NCBI GenBank assembly: GCA_001692895.1
Contig: KV748249.1
Location: 682,001-746,000, forward strand
Direction: 5' to 3'
DNA: 64,000 bases
Source: Cenococcum geophilum 1.58
Lineage: Eukaryota > Ascomycota > Dothideomycetes > Gloniales > Gloniaceae
Positions 11,327 to 23,900 of the stretch are shown piece after piece. Under the pieces are notes generated by a model, which saw only the letters and a program-made list of their open reading frames with translations, had not been told where the DNA came from and searched no databases. The position numbers and the translations under genes were made by a program. The first letter of the stretch is position 1. Each line of letters starts with the position of its first letter.

Positions 11327-11459
11327 GACCTTATATAACTAAGAAATTTCTAGGGACTCCCTTTTAACCTAACCTTTAACTCGTATATATAGAGTATTTA
11401 TATTAACAAACGTCTNTANTGCNTTATTTAGGTTNGCCTTNNTNATNNNATCTACNNGG

Positions 11460-14400
11460 TTATCTTAGCTATTAATCCATTAAATCTTAAAGAGTTCTTA
11501 ACGCTTATAGGATTGCCGAAGTGCCATAATATCAATTATAAGGTGCTTCTCCTTTATAGTACTAAGCTTAACTAAACACTTATAGAGGGAATATAAGTCG
11601 GTGTATACAATTATAGGAATAATAGGAAGTTCGAGTTAATCTATAATTATCTTTAGGGTAGTTCTAATTGCAATTGCCATATTAACTCCGCTAACTATTC
11701 TATATATCTCTAACGCCAAAACACTTTAGGTAATGCGCTTGCTCTTAGTTAAGCTCTAATAGATAAGATTACTATAGATTATAAAGTTATTCTCTCTAGT
11801 AAATTCGTTTATAATAATAATCTTATATCCTAACTAGGAGCTAAAATCTTTATTATTTATAAACAATCTATTAATAAATATAAAGAGCTTAGCGGTAGGA
11901 AGATTAATAGGCATATAGAGTAGTCCCTAATTAAGATAGTTTATTTACTAGAAAAGACGTTTATTTAGGGTAAGAACGTCGTCCTTAGTTAGTTCCTAGT
12001 GTTAAGCGGTAATAGAGAGATTAAATAAAGCCTTAGGTTAACAGATAAAAGCAACATAAGCTCCGCAAGTACGTTACTCCACATATCCTTACTTTAGGGA
12101 ATTAATATTAATAACGTTAATCTTCTTACTTTAACCCTTCTGGCGCAGAGTAATAGAATCCTTATTTAGGGAGAGGATGCATCTATTAAAAAGTAATAGT
12201 ATTATTAAATTAAGCTTTTCCTTTGGCTTTGCTATAAGATTTGCCTTTACTAGCTTATCCTCTTTAAGAGCTAAGAATTAGTTATCTTCTAAGATAATTA
12301 TATTATTAGTTTATATACCAACAATTCTAAATAAGGTTTTTATGGTTATAATAAGGAAGTAAGGATTAAATATAGAAGTAGTTATTAAAAGCTTCTCTTT
12401 ATGGTGCTTACTATAGGTAGCCCACTAGTGAGTTCCTACCTCTGCAATTCTATATAATAGCTTAAGCATAACTATAATCGTATCTTTAGGATACTGGTGG
12501 CGAATTTACTCTAGAAGGTATACTAATATTAAGCGCTAAAGGTGCGTCTCTAATTAGGTATAGGCCTAGGTAATATCTCGCAAATAAACTACCATTCTAT
12601 TCTTTATTAAGGAGGGAGCTAATATAATAATAACTCGTTAACTAGCTCGTTAAATCATAGGAGATTACATAAGAATTATCTCCTTACTATTATTATTGTA
12701 ACCTTAGATAATAAGCCTTAATTTCTTAAATAGGGCGTTAGTAGCCTTACCCTTAATCTCATTGACCATTCTTAACTTAAAGATGCGAACTCCATTAAAT
12801 TTAATAGGGTTATACTTCTTAAATTTAAAGACTCCTCTTATAATAAGACCGTCGATCTCCTACTTATCGGATGCTTAGAAAGGAGCTCCTAGGGTTATAA
12901 TATAACCTTCCTTTTAGAGCTGTTTTACGAGCTCAAAGTCAGCCTTCTCTTTAGCTGTTATAAAGGCTATTAATAACTTAACTTTATTTTTAATAGCGGT
13001 AATAAATTGTTCTTTAAAATTAACAAGATGTTAGCAATTTTATAATCTCTTTAGGCGACCTCTACCGCGTTATAGTTATAGCGTATCTACTACAATTATA
13101 TTGGGATTATAGTCGCCTTTTAGAGTATATTAATTATAGTTCTCTTTTAAGGTATCTTCTAGGGTATCCTATAAAGGCTTAGAATTATTATCTTTATAGT
13201 AAGGCTTAATAACAGTTAAACAGAATTAAGTAGGTCTGTAAGGCATCTAAATAGTATAAGTTTAACCATTAATTATAATAAGTTAGTGTAGGCCTAACTA
13301 TCCTCCCTTTTTACGCTATACGCGTACTTTAGACTAGAGTGGCAGATTAAGCGTAGTTAAGGTATTTAGGCCATTTCTTATTCCTAGTGCGTTATTAACC
13401 TAGCATATAGCGTAGAGACGTTATACCTCCTTTATTACCTTACGAATAGCCTTAGCTTATTATACAATAAAGGGAGATAGTAGAGAATTATTAGTTATTT
13501 AAGGGTAGGCGCTAAAGACTAGTAATGTAGGTATAAGTCCATCTAGGCCAGCGGAATTGTTAATAGCTTTAATAGCTATTTATAAGGTAAGTTCTTCGCT
13601 AGCGTTCTTTAGTTCTAAAGAGATAATCTTATATACGCAACGTAATAGTGCGTAATATTACTCTACTTTTCTAATACTATTATATGCCTTAATAGGGACT
13701 TCCTTAACCTTAATTGCTATTGCCTTTATCTATTATCGGAATTCTATAAATAAGAAATTCTTTCCTATATCGTAGACAATTTAATTAGGGGGTCCTAAGT
13801 AGATATTAATCTAGTATAACTAAAGGGTATCCTATACGTTCCTAGCTAATATATCCTTTAAAAATTATGCGGCTTAGAAGAAGGTTAAGAAGTTAATAAC
13901 TTAGAGTACTAGCTTGCCGCTAAGATATATAACGTTAACGATAATATAGAAGTTAAAGTTATAGTTATCTTTAAGGGTGAACTTAAATCGGCTAGGGGAC
14001 TTCTAGTTTATTTAGCAGTAATAGCAGTACTTTATAAAATGCTTAATTGCCTTAACCTTAACTTTATGGCCTACTTACTAAAGAACCCTAAGTAATTAAT
14101 AAACGGATAGGTGGCTAAAACGACGGTGTAGTTAACGTAACTCTAACTTAGTTAAATAGCTCTAAGTAATACTCTTTTCTGGTTATTAAAGGAGCAGCTA
14201 AGGGTAATCCTACTTACGTATAATAGGCACCCGATTATCTCCCTATATAAGCATATTCTTAAGGTTATTAAGCTTAACGCCTAATTTATTTATATCCCTA
14301 ATACAGAATAAAAATAAAGTATTTGCGGGAATAACATGGAACGTAATATATCCTAAGGGGGTTTAGACCCTAATTGTGCTAAAAGAGATTATAGTACCCT

Positions 14401-16197
14401 TGCCAAAACGTATTATATATTAGCCTACCATTAATTAGTTAATCTAGATAGAAGTATTAAGTTGTTAAAAAGCTCAAACTTAAGGTTCTCCTACTATAGA
14501 TACTCCTACGGCTCTAGTATCTGGCATAATACCATAGAAGACATTCGCTAAGTATTTATTATTAAAGAAAAACGCGGAGCTCTCCTTTAGCTTATTAAAG
14601 ATATCTAATTTCGTAATAAAATAGAGTATAGATTAGTTATTAAGAACAGTAACAGTTTATATACCATCTACCTTACCATACTTAGTAAAGTATTAGTTAG
14701 GTAAGTAATCCTTAATTTCTATATCTATAAGGAGTTATTCGGTCTTATTAACCTTACCCTTAAAATCTTCTACGCCTTCGTATTAAACTAGAAAGCTTTA
14801 AAAGTAGGCCGTAGTAACCTCGCAATTTCTGATGTTTTTTATACTCTAACGGAACTTATTATATACCTCTTTTTACTTATTAAGGGAGTGTCTAGTTAAC
14901 TAACAATTTGGCTTCTTATAAATATAGTACTTCTTTTAGCAATTACTTTAAAATAAACCTCTATAAGGACCTCTATAATTACCTTATAGTTAACATTAAT
15001 TATACCCTCTTCCGTATTCCCTACTACGGCCACTATATATTTAATTAGTCTAGTTATAATTGTATTAGTTGGGAGTACTTAGTTAGGTAAGGTTTTTAGT
15101 ATAAAGCTGTTAAGGTTCTTATATTCGCATTACAGTACCTATAGCGAAGTGTAGCTTAGCATATACTCCTTTAAACGTGTCTATAGGTTTATATAGCGCC
15201 AAGTTATATTTAGGAACGCTATAGCATGCTAAGATAACCTAGTCCCTTAGGCTGTTCTTATTTTAGTAAGTTTTAGTAAGGCCACGTTAGATTTTTTAGA
15301 GTTTATTAAAGAGTAGTTAAAGGCACTCTAAATAAGTCTTTATTAGGTTAAAAGCAATAACTCTCTAAAATATAGTCTCCCGCTATTCGGATATATAAAG
15401 TTAGCAATTCTTATTAGTCTTAAAGTGGGCTCTAATAAGCTAAAGCATTATATTAAAATTATAGTTTTTACCTATAATATAGTCGTAATAAAATATTGCT
15501 GCCTATCCCTTTAATATAATAGAGAAAGCGTAATAGTACTAGTGGCGTTAAATTTTAACCTTATTATAACAGTTATAAAAGACCTATAGTTTTGCTCTAA
15601 GTATATTAAACAGTTTTCCTCTAAACTTCTTTTCTTCGTCCAAATATACCTTTATTAGATTCGTAACTTCTTATAGTAAAGGCTTACCGGTTAGCTGAAG
15701 TAAAGAAGGTAGAGGCGGAGCAACTCTAAGTAGGAGAGCACCTCTAGGTGGGAGAGCAGCTCTAAGTAGAGGGTTAGCGTTTTAGGGGTTTTAATACAAA
15801 TTAAAGTTGCCTTCTAAAGAATATAGGTTGTTTTTAGGTTTCCGTAGTTAATATATAATCTTAGCTTCCGTTTATATTAGTTTTTCTATACTAACAATAA
15901 CGGCCTAAATATTGCTAGCAATTGGGTTACCGTTCTTAGTAACGTATACCCTATTTCTACAGAGGAAGTCTTAAAAATCCCAACCAATATTAATGTTGCT
16001 AAGTGCCCAGGTATTAGCAGTCCATCCTATAAAATCCTTCCTAAAATACTCCTATAGTTATAAATCGGCGTAGCATCTATTTTAGTAGAATATAATATAG
16101 TATAGGAGAAAGCCGTTAACTTATTTTGCGGTACAAGTTATTATATTAAAGGTAAATTCGTCCCAATCTTTATTAATAAGTTTTGTATACTTAGCTA
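11460..16197 (-). pseudogene. Copia pol and 3' part of gag (RIP-inactivated)
   Basis: The single long Copia polyprotein frame on the - strand can be followed only by reading through many TAG/TAA codons. Recognised segments are the gag zinc knuckle (about 14935-14880), the RVT_2-type reverse transcriptase (about 12950-12150, with RIFKLRMVNEIKGKAT and the degenerate TDD box) and the Copia RNase H (about 11640-11470, ending in IMALRQSYKR). The integrase lies between knuckle and RT but is too eroded to place its residues confidently. Confidence 0.7.
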
Positions 16198-17759
16198 TTC
16201 TCGCTTGCAAAAGTGTTCAGAAAAATCGGGGGCTTGGCGCCCCCCCAAAAAAAAGTCGAATTCGACCAATTTGAAGCTTACCACCTACAATAAGCCACCA
16301 TGCCTATATTACGCTCTAGTAAAGTATCGCATGGCTTAAATAAGCTTAAAACTTAAATATTTAAGCATTAGAATAAGGGCAAAGCATTAATACAGAAGGT
16401 GGTAAAGCCTTTGGCCGATTAGCCCCCCCAGTAGCCTAGCAGATATTACCTCTTATATTACCACCAAATAGCTCCCTATATATAACACCTATAGACTTTG
16501 CCTATATTTCATTATTTGTACGAACACCTGCCCGCCGAAAAAGTGCCTGCCAATCAACTCCATGGCCAAACTCCCTTACTGATGCAAATAAGAAGGCTTC
16601 AAACTTCTCTGTATATCGATCCTCTCCATATATAGGTGCTATAGAGGCGTGGCGGCGTTGCCACTGGTTTAGTAAGTGGAAAGATGGCTCGATTGGATTA
16701 TAATCAGGTGAGTAGGGGGGGAGGTATAGAAGAAGGACGTGAAACTCATTGCAAGCTTCAAGGACGCCCTAAAATGCAATTAGGTAAAGCTCTATAAAGA
16801 CTAACTAATCTATACTTACCGCGACGTGGTGCGTACGGCAGTTATCCATTACTATAACTGATCGGGGCCCTGGAAAAGGTGTACACTGAGGAAGAATTAC
16901 CTCCCTAAGCCACCGTAGGAAGATATCGCCGGTAACTGAGCCTTGAACAATAAGCGTCCCATTAAGGTAGCCCGTGATAGTAAGCGCTGGTAGTATACTC
17001 CAGCGGGTGCTACGCCTAAGTAGCTGTACGTCAATAGCTGGTAGGCCTCTTGGTGCAAAGCCGTACTTCCTTAATAAGGTCCTTTCGTTTGCGGCGCTCT
17101 CGTCCACATATACCAGCTGGTCCTCAGTAAAAGCTGCTAAATCAAGATAGTACTGTAAGCGCCTTCCTTCGTCGCGCTGGCTAGCAACTCGCTGAGTAAC
17201 CTTTCGGGTAAACTCCCTGCGCTTAATTGTACGACAGACAGTTGATTCTGATATCCATATATTGTGATTCATAAGGATCCAGTGTCGTATTTCATCAAGA
17301 TAGTGGGTAGGCGCCCGCATAAGTAACTCCACGACGTCGTCCTCTATGGCAGGTGTAATTAATCAACGTCTGCCGAATGGCTGAGGCTCTGCATGTAGAA
17401 TTGGATAAACAGCTCCATGCTCTTTTAGATTCTTAATAAACGAGTAAACAGTACATTGAGCAACTTCCGGGTGCCTTATAACGATATTCTTGGTAGATAT
17501 AAGACCAAAATAGTCGCTTTCAATACTGGCGACGATATGGGCAGGAGCCCGCGGTGGCATAGTGAAAGCGGGAAGGAACGGCAAAAATAGACCTGTAATA
17601 CTATGTAATTGATAAATATATACTTTTTGGGCATTATTTAGGCTTACCAAAGGCTTCGTGGTGGGTCTATATCAGGTAGTCGTCAAATGGTCGAATTCGA
17701 CTTTTTTTTTTTGTGGGCGCCAAGCCCCTGATTTTTCTGAACACTTTTGCAAGCGAGAA
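16198..17759 (-). mobile_element. Tc1/mariner DNA transposon, nearly intact, nested in Copia gag
   Basis: 1562-bp element flanked by TA (16196-16197 and 17760-17761). Its terminal inverted repeats are about 73 bp long, starting TTCTCGCTTGCAAAAGTG and including the palindrome GTCGAATTCGAC and an A run. The transposase gene is on the - strand. The element retains normal base composition while the Copia around it is heavily RIP-mutated. It therefore inserted late or has been little affected by RIP. Confidence 0.95.
16502..17560 (-). pseudogene. Tc1-type DD34E transposase (one in-frame stop, one intron)
   Basis: Cut-and-paste transposase of the Tc1 group (DDE_3 superfamily). It starts at ATG 17560 (MPPRAPAHIV), with an N-terminal helix-turn-helix region. 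The catalytic core carries the first Asp in LVYVDES, the second in VIVMDN and the Glu in YLPPYSPDYNPIE; the stop is at 16502-16504. A 51-nt intron (16769-16819; GTAAGT donor, TTTTAG acceptor, ctaat inside) must be removed. Its removal takes out an in-frame TAG and leaves exactly 34 residues between the second Asp and Glu, the Tc1 hallmark. The spliced length is 336 codons, the usual Tc1 size. The only defect seen is TGA at 17363-17365 (CGA to TGA would explain it). It is probably inactive as it stands. Confidence 0.88.
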
Positions 17760-17761
17760 TA

Positions 17762-18212
17762 CCCCTAGTAGTAAGGAGTCTTTCTAGTTATTTAAAGTAG
17801 GCGTAGCTATGTTTTCGGAGGGAGGGAAGTGTTATTAGTATAGGGATTGTTATTTGGTATACGTTCGTGATATATATTTGTCGTTTAGTACACGTTTATT
17901 ATTTAGTACGCGTTTAGACGTATATTTGCGATTATAGGGCTTAGGACTAGTTCTAGCCTTAAATCGCGAAGACTTATAAAGCGTGTTATTCTACGTAATA
18001 GACGCAAGAATCTGTAATCTTAAAAAGGCTCAGGACCAGTTCTGGCCTTTAGATCCTTAGATTCGTAGAAGAGTTCTATTTAAGGTTTAGGACCAGTTCT
18101 AACCTTAAAAGACAGCTTCCTTTAGCACAAGTAGCACTAGTATAGTGGCTCGTCTCTTCTTAGTAATACCTAGCTGTTCTATAGTATAACTATAAAGTTA
18201 ACCACTAATTAG
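17762..18212 (-). pseudogene. Copia 5' region and start of gag (RIP-mutated)
   Basis: Sequence between the Tc1 element and the right Copia LTR. It should hold the primer-binding site, leader and gag start of the Copia element. A repeated phrase (ttaggaccagttctggcctt-like) appears three times between 17940 and 18105. No open frame survives. Confidence 0.5.
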
Positions 18213-18390
18213 TGTTGGTTACACAAGGTAATATCACGTAGCTACTATTCGTAGATAGTATAATAATTGTTCTATATTCTTTATCAGGGGGGGGAGGCGA
18301 GGAGCTTAAGGCTCCTCGCCACACTAGTGCCGCGACGACACGTGACGGCAACTTGCCGCACGTAATGGCAACTTGCTTATATTCCTAACA
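18213..18390 (-). repeat. Copia 5' LTR (right copy)
   Basis: 178-bp partner of 10821-10997, followed by the target duplication gttat (18391-18395). The GC-rich hairpin is kept perfectly here too. Some terminal bases carry C-to-T changes (CCAACA to CTAACA). Confidence 0.92.
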
Positions 18391-18395
18391 GTTAT

Positions 18396-20640
18396 AAAGT
18401 ACTCTAGGGCTTTATAGTCTATATATATCTTAATCCAGGAGTTTATACCCTTAAGCTCTACGCGCTATTAGGATAGTAATTAAATAATAGCTAGCATTTC
18501 TTTATTATATACTTTATAGTTATACTTACCTAGGTCTATTATCTTTAAGAAAAAGGTAATAGGGTACTATTTACCATCCAGGTGTAGCTATAATAAGATT
18601 CCCACTATAACCCTATTAAAAGCGTTCGTTTCTAACATTAATTTAAGGTCTAGGTTATAGTAATAAAGAATTAAGGAAGAAATAAGCTAATCTTTAACTC
18701 TTTAAAGGCTTCTATATAGTTATTATTAAAGATAAAAGGCGTGTCTTTCTAGGTAAGTTATATAAAAGGCTTTACTATAACTCCATAGTTATAGATAAAC
18801 TAGTAATAGAAATTATAAAAATTAAGGAAAAACTAGATCCCCTTTATAGTATATAGGGGCTTCTAGTTATAGATTACTTTAACCTTCTTAGGGTCGACTT
18901 TAATCCTATCTATACTTATAATAAACCTAAGGTACTTTATACGTTTTACCCCAAATTCGCATTTCTTAATATTAACTTATAAGCCTATGTTCTATAATCT
19001 CTCTAGGACCTTCTTAATATAAACTTAGTATTTAAGTTTATTATCTAAGTATATTAGAATATCGTCTAGGCATATTATATAGAATTTATTAAGGTAATTA
19101 AAAAGAACGTTATTTAGATACCTTTAGTACGTAGCTAGCCTATTTATTAGTCTAAAAGGAAGAACTTTATATTTATAGGACCTATAATAAGTACAGAATA
19201 TTATTAAATCTTTAAATATAGGGTTTATTCTAATTTAGTAAAAAGCTTGGGGGATATTAAGCCTAGTAAAGATTTTAGCCCCGCTTAGGCGCGTAAGGGT
19301 CTTATTAATTAAAGGAATAGGGTACTAATCCTTTTAAGTAATAGCGTTTAGCTTTTAGTAGTTAATATAAAAATAAAGGCCTTTATTAAGCTTTTTTATA
19401 AATAGAATAGGGGAAGTAAAAGGGGCTTAACTTAGCCTAATAACCCCTTTATTAAGGTTATTAAGCAAATGCTACTTTATTGCTTTTAGCTTATCCATTA
19501 ATTATTAGTAGAGGGGGATATGGCCTAGTAAGTTATTAGCTTTTAATTAAATCTTATAATTATATACCCGGTAAGGGGGTAACTTATTTAAAGCCACTTT
19601 TAAGAATACATCCTTATAATTTATATAGATAGTAAAAAGGAGGCATTTAACTAGTTTTTTATCGGTTTCCTTAGCTAGCTTTTCCTCCCTATTATTAATA
19701 ATTTAGTTAATTTTATATAGGCTTATTATAAAGACCTTATTGTTCTTTTAGTATATATTAAAGTGGAATACTATAGCGCTAATTATAGTAATATCTACTA
19801 TAGGGGGGTTATATAATAATAGGGGCGTATATAACTTTAGGGGCTTCTAGGGTATTAGCGTTATTATTACTCTTTTTAGCTTCTATCGCATCTTTTAGAG
19901 GTTATCCCTTATATCCTATTAATATATTCTTCCCTATACTAGTTAAATCTACGCAATTTAGACATTATTTATATTACTATCTATCCTACTGCTATATATA
20001 AAGTCCTCTTTAAATATAGCACTTTAGGAGAGTATCTTTATTGGTATAGAGTTCTTTCTAGCTTCGCGGTAGGCGTTTTCTTAGGTAAAGGCTAGGTTAT
20101 AAGCCTAGACATCCTACTAGTAGGTAAAGTTAGCCTTTACAGCTAATATCTTACGGTTAGTTTAGATTTCCTTAATAAAGGAGGGTACCTTTAGTCTATC
20201 CTCTAGCTAAATAAGTTATCTTTATTATATATTTAGCTAAATATTAAAATAGGACATCTATTTTTGGCTAAGGATTATATTATAAAACCTTAAGTCTAAA
20301 ATATAAAAAGGGATACTATATTAGCGCTATCCGTTAAAAGTAATATATAACTTTAAAATATAGGTAACCAGCTAACCAGCTTAGCTATTATAGCCTTTTA
20401 CCTAGATAGGCTTCTCTAGTTAAATAGCTTTTATATTTAGAAACCTAGCAACATTATTTATATAAGTAGTATTTATAAAGGCGAAGCTATTTACTCTAGT
20501 GTTAATAAGGGCGGTTATATTAACTCTATATCTATTTTAAGACACTATACACAAAACTATAAAGTACTTTCCACCTATTAATTAATTAAGATTAATTTCT
20601 TTAAGATTAATAGGGTACTCTAGGGGGGAGTCTTTCCCTA
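18396..20640 (-). mobile_element. Gypsy-2, 5' half: protease, reverse transcriptase, RNase H (RIP-mutated)
   Basis: On the - strand, the frame from about 20600 shows a Gypsy aspartic protease region (LINTRVNSFAFINTTYI, then FNGQRQYSIPFYILDL, about 20560-20290). Next comes the reverse transcriptase with the box CLDDILIYLD (about 19090-19055). The RNase H (KEMLAII..., WIKIYIDYKALE, about 18620-18400) breaks off exactly at the Copia insertion and resumes at 10820. Stops are TAG/TAA at CAG/CAA positions. Gag was not recognised; the LINE at higher coordinates may have replaced or separated it. Confidence 0.8.
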
Positions 20641-20990
20641 GGGTTTTTCTTTTCCTAACTCGTTAGACGTTTCTCCTTCCTCTATCTCCTTAATATCGCC
20701 TATATTCTTTAGCTTTAGGTAAAATAAGATAAAGTAATTCTCCTTATTAATAATTCATTGCTTAACGTCCGATTCGGATCCCTATTAGGCCCACGCGGAC
20801 TACTCCTTATATACATATGGGGAGAAAACTCTATTTAAGAAAACCCCGTAATCTATCTCCCCGCCTTTTAGGACTCGCCTATAAGGCGCCTGCGAGGCGC
20901 CTATAAGTCACCTATAGTGCTCCTACTACCTTACTTTTTGACCTCCTTAGGAACCACTACTACCGTAATAAGCCTATAGACGCGCTAGTA
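20641..20990. repeat. Decayed sequence between Gypsy-2 and the LINE
   Basis: No coding frame. It includes GC-rich palindromic runs near 20885-20905 (gcgcctgcgaggcgcc). It may be the Gypsy-2 gag/leader or the LINE 3' untranslated end; I cannot tell which. Confidence 0.35.
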
Positions 20991-23900
20991 TTGTAAACTT
21001 TACTTTACTGCTATAGAGTTATTAGGGGGCACCCGTTGCTCGCCCCCCTACCTTTTATTGCTATTTCCTTTATAACCCGGAACTGGTTTAGTACATTTTA
21101 GCTAATAAGCCACTAGGTAACCGCCTTAAGGCCTTTTTATATTAAGAGTAGTATCTTATAGTTCTCTATGCTAGCTACTAAGAATATTGCTTCTTAGTTA
21201 GTACGTAAGGGGCATAGCAGTATTACGTACTTTAGTATCTGTCTTAGCTAGCTACATTCGCATCTTAGGCTACCTACTAGGACACCCACCTAGTAGAGCC
21301 AGTCTTTTAGTCCTATTACTCCTATTCTTAAGAGTGTTACTATTATATTTTCTACCTTTATTAGGCCTTCTTAGAGCCCTAGAGTGTTTACCCCCTATAG
21401 CGTTAACTATGCTATAGCTTAGGTTCTTCTTGCCTTAGTTAACCTCTATACCTTTAACTCCTATACGCCTCTCTAGCGTTAGTCCAGCTAGTATTATATT
21501 ACGGTAGTTAGTTTCCCGGCGTTCTTTTATACTTTACTTTAGCTCTTTTCTCTCTCTTACTATTGTCCTTGCTAGCCTCTTACGCGTCTCCCTTCCTCCT
21601 CTATATGGGCCTGGGCCCTAAAGCAGCACTATTTTTTTTTTACTTTCTTTACCTATTTCTCTAATATATCTTCCCTACTTTAGGGTTGTTAGTTTGTTCT
21701 CCTATAAGGCGCCTTAGAATCCCTCTATAGTTTATTTAGGCGTGTCTTAATATACTTTATAACATTAGAGTTATATTCCTTTTACGCCCTTTATATTGCA
21801 GCGGCTTTAATATATAGTTATAGGGGGGGAATATTAGCTTCCTTCTCAAGCAGTACTGTAGCCGTTCGCTTATATCCGCCTATTATACTCCAGAGGCAGG
21901 TTATTTAGACCTTTTAGAGTGGTTTAAGGAGCGATTTAGGGGGGCCTTTCTCAGATTCTCTAATGGCCCAAATACTGGACCTATACGTTATGGTTGGCCG
22001 GACAACTGCTATATATAATAGGCGTGACCTCTAAAAGCATGGGCCCTATATAGAATTAACGATCCTAGATAATATAATATACTATACTTAGCCCTTACGG
22101 GTCGCTTAGGCCGCATATGCGCTCCACCAAAGCTTACTATCTACCTATACTCCTAATACTCTTAGGCCCTAAACTGGCTGACCCCTAAAGCCTTAAATGC
22201 GAATTATATGCTAGAGATCTGCAGATTAGTTGCGTTTTCTTATAAAATAGATTAGCTGGTACTTCTCTAGTGAGAATTAGACTCTATATTGTCTTGCCTA
22301 TTCTATATAGGTATTATAAGCTTTCTCTAGCGTTCTGCAATTCTTTACGGCTGTTGGCCCGTATATAATTAGGTTTATATTGTCGATAAAGCCTATCCCC
22401 TAGGTCGCCCCTTCCTTAAAGGAGTTAAGTAGGTTGCTTATAAAGAAAAGGAAAAGTATAGGCGAGAGGGGTAATCCTTATAGTATTCCTATTGCAACTA
22501 CAATAGGGGGGCTTTAGTATCCGCTAAAGACTAGCGATGTTTCTTTTTAGCCTATAAACCCTTAAATAAATTATATAATCCATTTTAGGAAGCCTTTTGC
22601 TCTAAGGATATATAGGAGACGCTTATAGGGTACATTGTTGTAGGCGCCACTAATATCTAGGCTAAGCATTGATACTATAAAGTCCCTTCACATTACCTAT
22701 GCTGATTTAATAGTAGCAGTGAGTAGCGTAAGTGCTAATAGTGTTAAGCGGTTCTTTCTTGCCCCTATTTAGCTTTATAGTAGTAAGGCGTGTTCCTTTA
22801 CCGTATCTACTATATAGTCCACTATTACCCTTTCTAAGATCTTGCTAAGGGTATTCTCTAAAGCAATAGGGCGGTAGCTCCCTAGAAATAAGTAGTCTAC
22901 TTTACCTTCTTTATATAGGATAAACGTTATTATAGCTCTTCTAAGTCTTAGGTAGTAGCCTATTATAAAGTATACTCTAGCTACATCCACAAGCTAAGGT
23001 GCTATTAGTAGTCCGTAGGTCTTTAGGGCTTTATTTAGGATTCCATCTGGTCCTAGTACTATATTATTTAAAAGGCGGCTAATAGTTCTAGCCATTTCTT
23101 TAGTTGTTATATCACTATTAACCCTTAGGCAAGTCACTAGTGCTTCGCCTATAATATCGCTAAGGTCTACTAGAGCTAGTTAGGGGGAAAATCTTTCTAT
23201 AAGGATTTTTGCCTTCTTATTATTATTGCTTATAGCCAGTAATTTACCTGGTCTTTATAGGGGCGGAAGGTATAGGTCTTCTACTAGACGTCCTACCTTT
23301 CTCTTTACCTATTTTGCTATCTTCTAAAGACCTTTATTATGGGGAAGGCTTAGGTTAGTAGTATGCTTATTTATAAACCGTCTTCAGCTATTCCTTACTT
23401 CTTTTTTTAGGGTATTCTTTAGCTGGTTTCTTATGTCTTTATAATGTCTCTCATCTTTAAAATTATGGCTACTTATATATTTTCTTCTTACTCGTTATTG
23501 GCTAGTAATAAGAACCGCGTATTATACGGACCATACGTATTACGCGTAGGGGCCCGCTTTTAAGACTGGGCAGTACTCTTCTAACCTATTTTTAATTGCT
23601 GCCTAGATCCTTTCTAGTCTTTAGTTGATTTCCTTAGGGGTAGCCACTAAGCCTTGCTTATTTGGTATTAGGTAGATTTCTTCTAGGTCTTAAAGTTGTT
23701 GTTTAACTATATTAAGGAAGCTGTCTATTTTAAGCTTTCTTATTATATATTTTTTGCTATTTAATTATGCCTTAATATCTAGATCTAGCTGTATTTAAAT
23801 AGGGATATGGTCTAAAGCGAGTGCCTATTCTTCTTCGGGGTTATATCTTTTAAGTCTTTGGTATAGGCCTTTGTCTATAAATATAAGGTTAATTATACTT

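Larger units (their letters stand above)
10821..18390 (-). mobile_element. Copia LTR retrotransposon nested in Gypsy-2
   Basis: Bounded by direct repeats 10821-10997 and 18213-18390 that start TGTTGG and end CCAACA (CTAACA in the right copy). It is flanked by the 5-bp duplication gttat (10816-10820 and 18391-18395). The coding strand is -. The order from high to low coordinate is gag, zinc knuckle (near 14930-14880, CYICKKPNCWSTRH-like with RIP changes), integrase, reverse transcriptase (RIFKLRMVNEIKGKAT near 12780-12730; TDD box changed to TNN near 12310) and RNase H (VYTDLYSLYKCLVKL near 11610-11560). A purine-rich tract (about 11005-11015, on the - strand) lies next to the left LTR, as expected for this orientation. 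A Tc1 element (16198-17759) interrupts gag. Ambiguous bases occur at 11416-11456. Confidence 0.92.
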
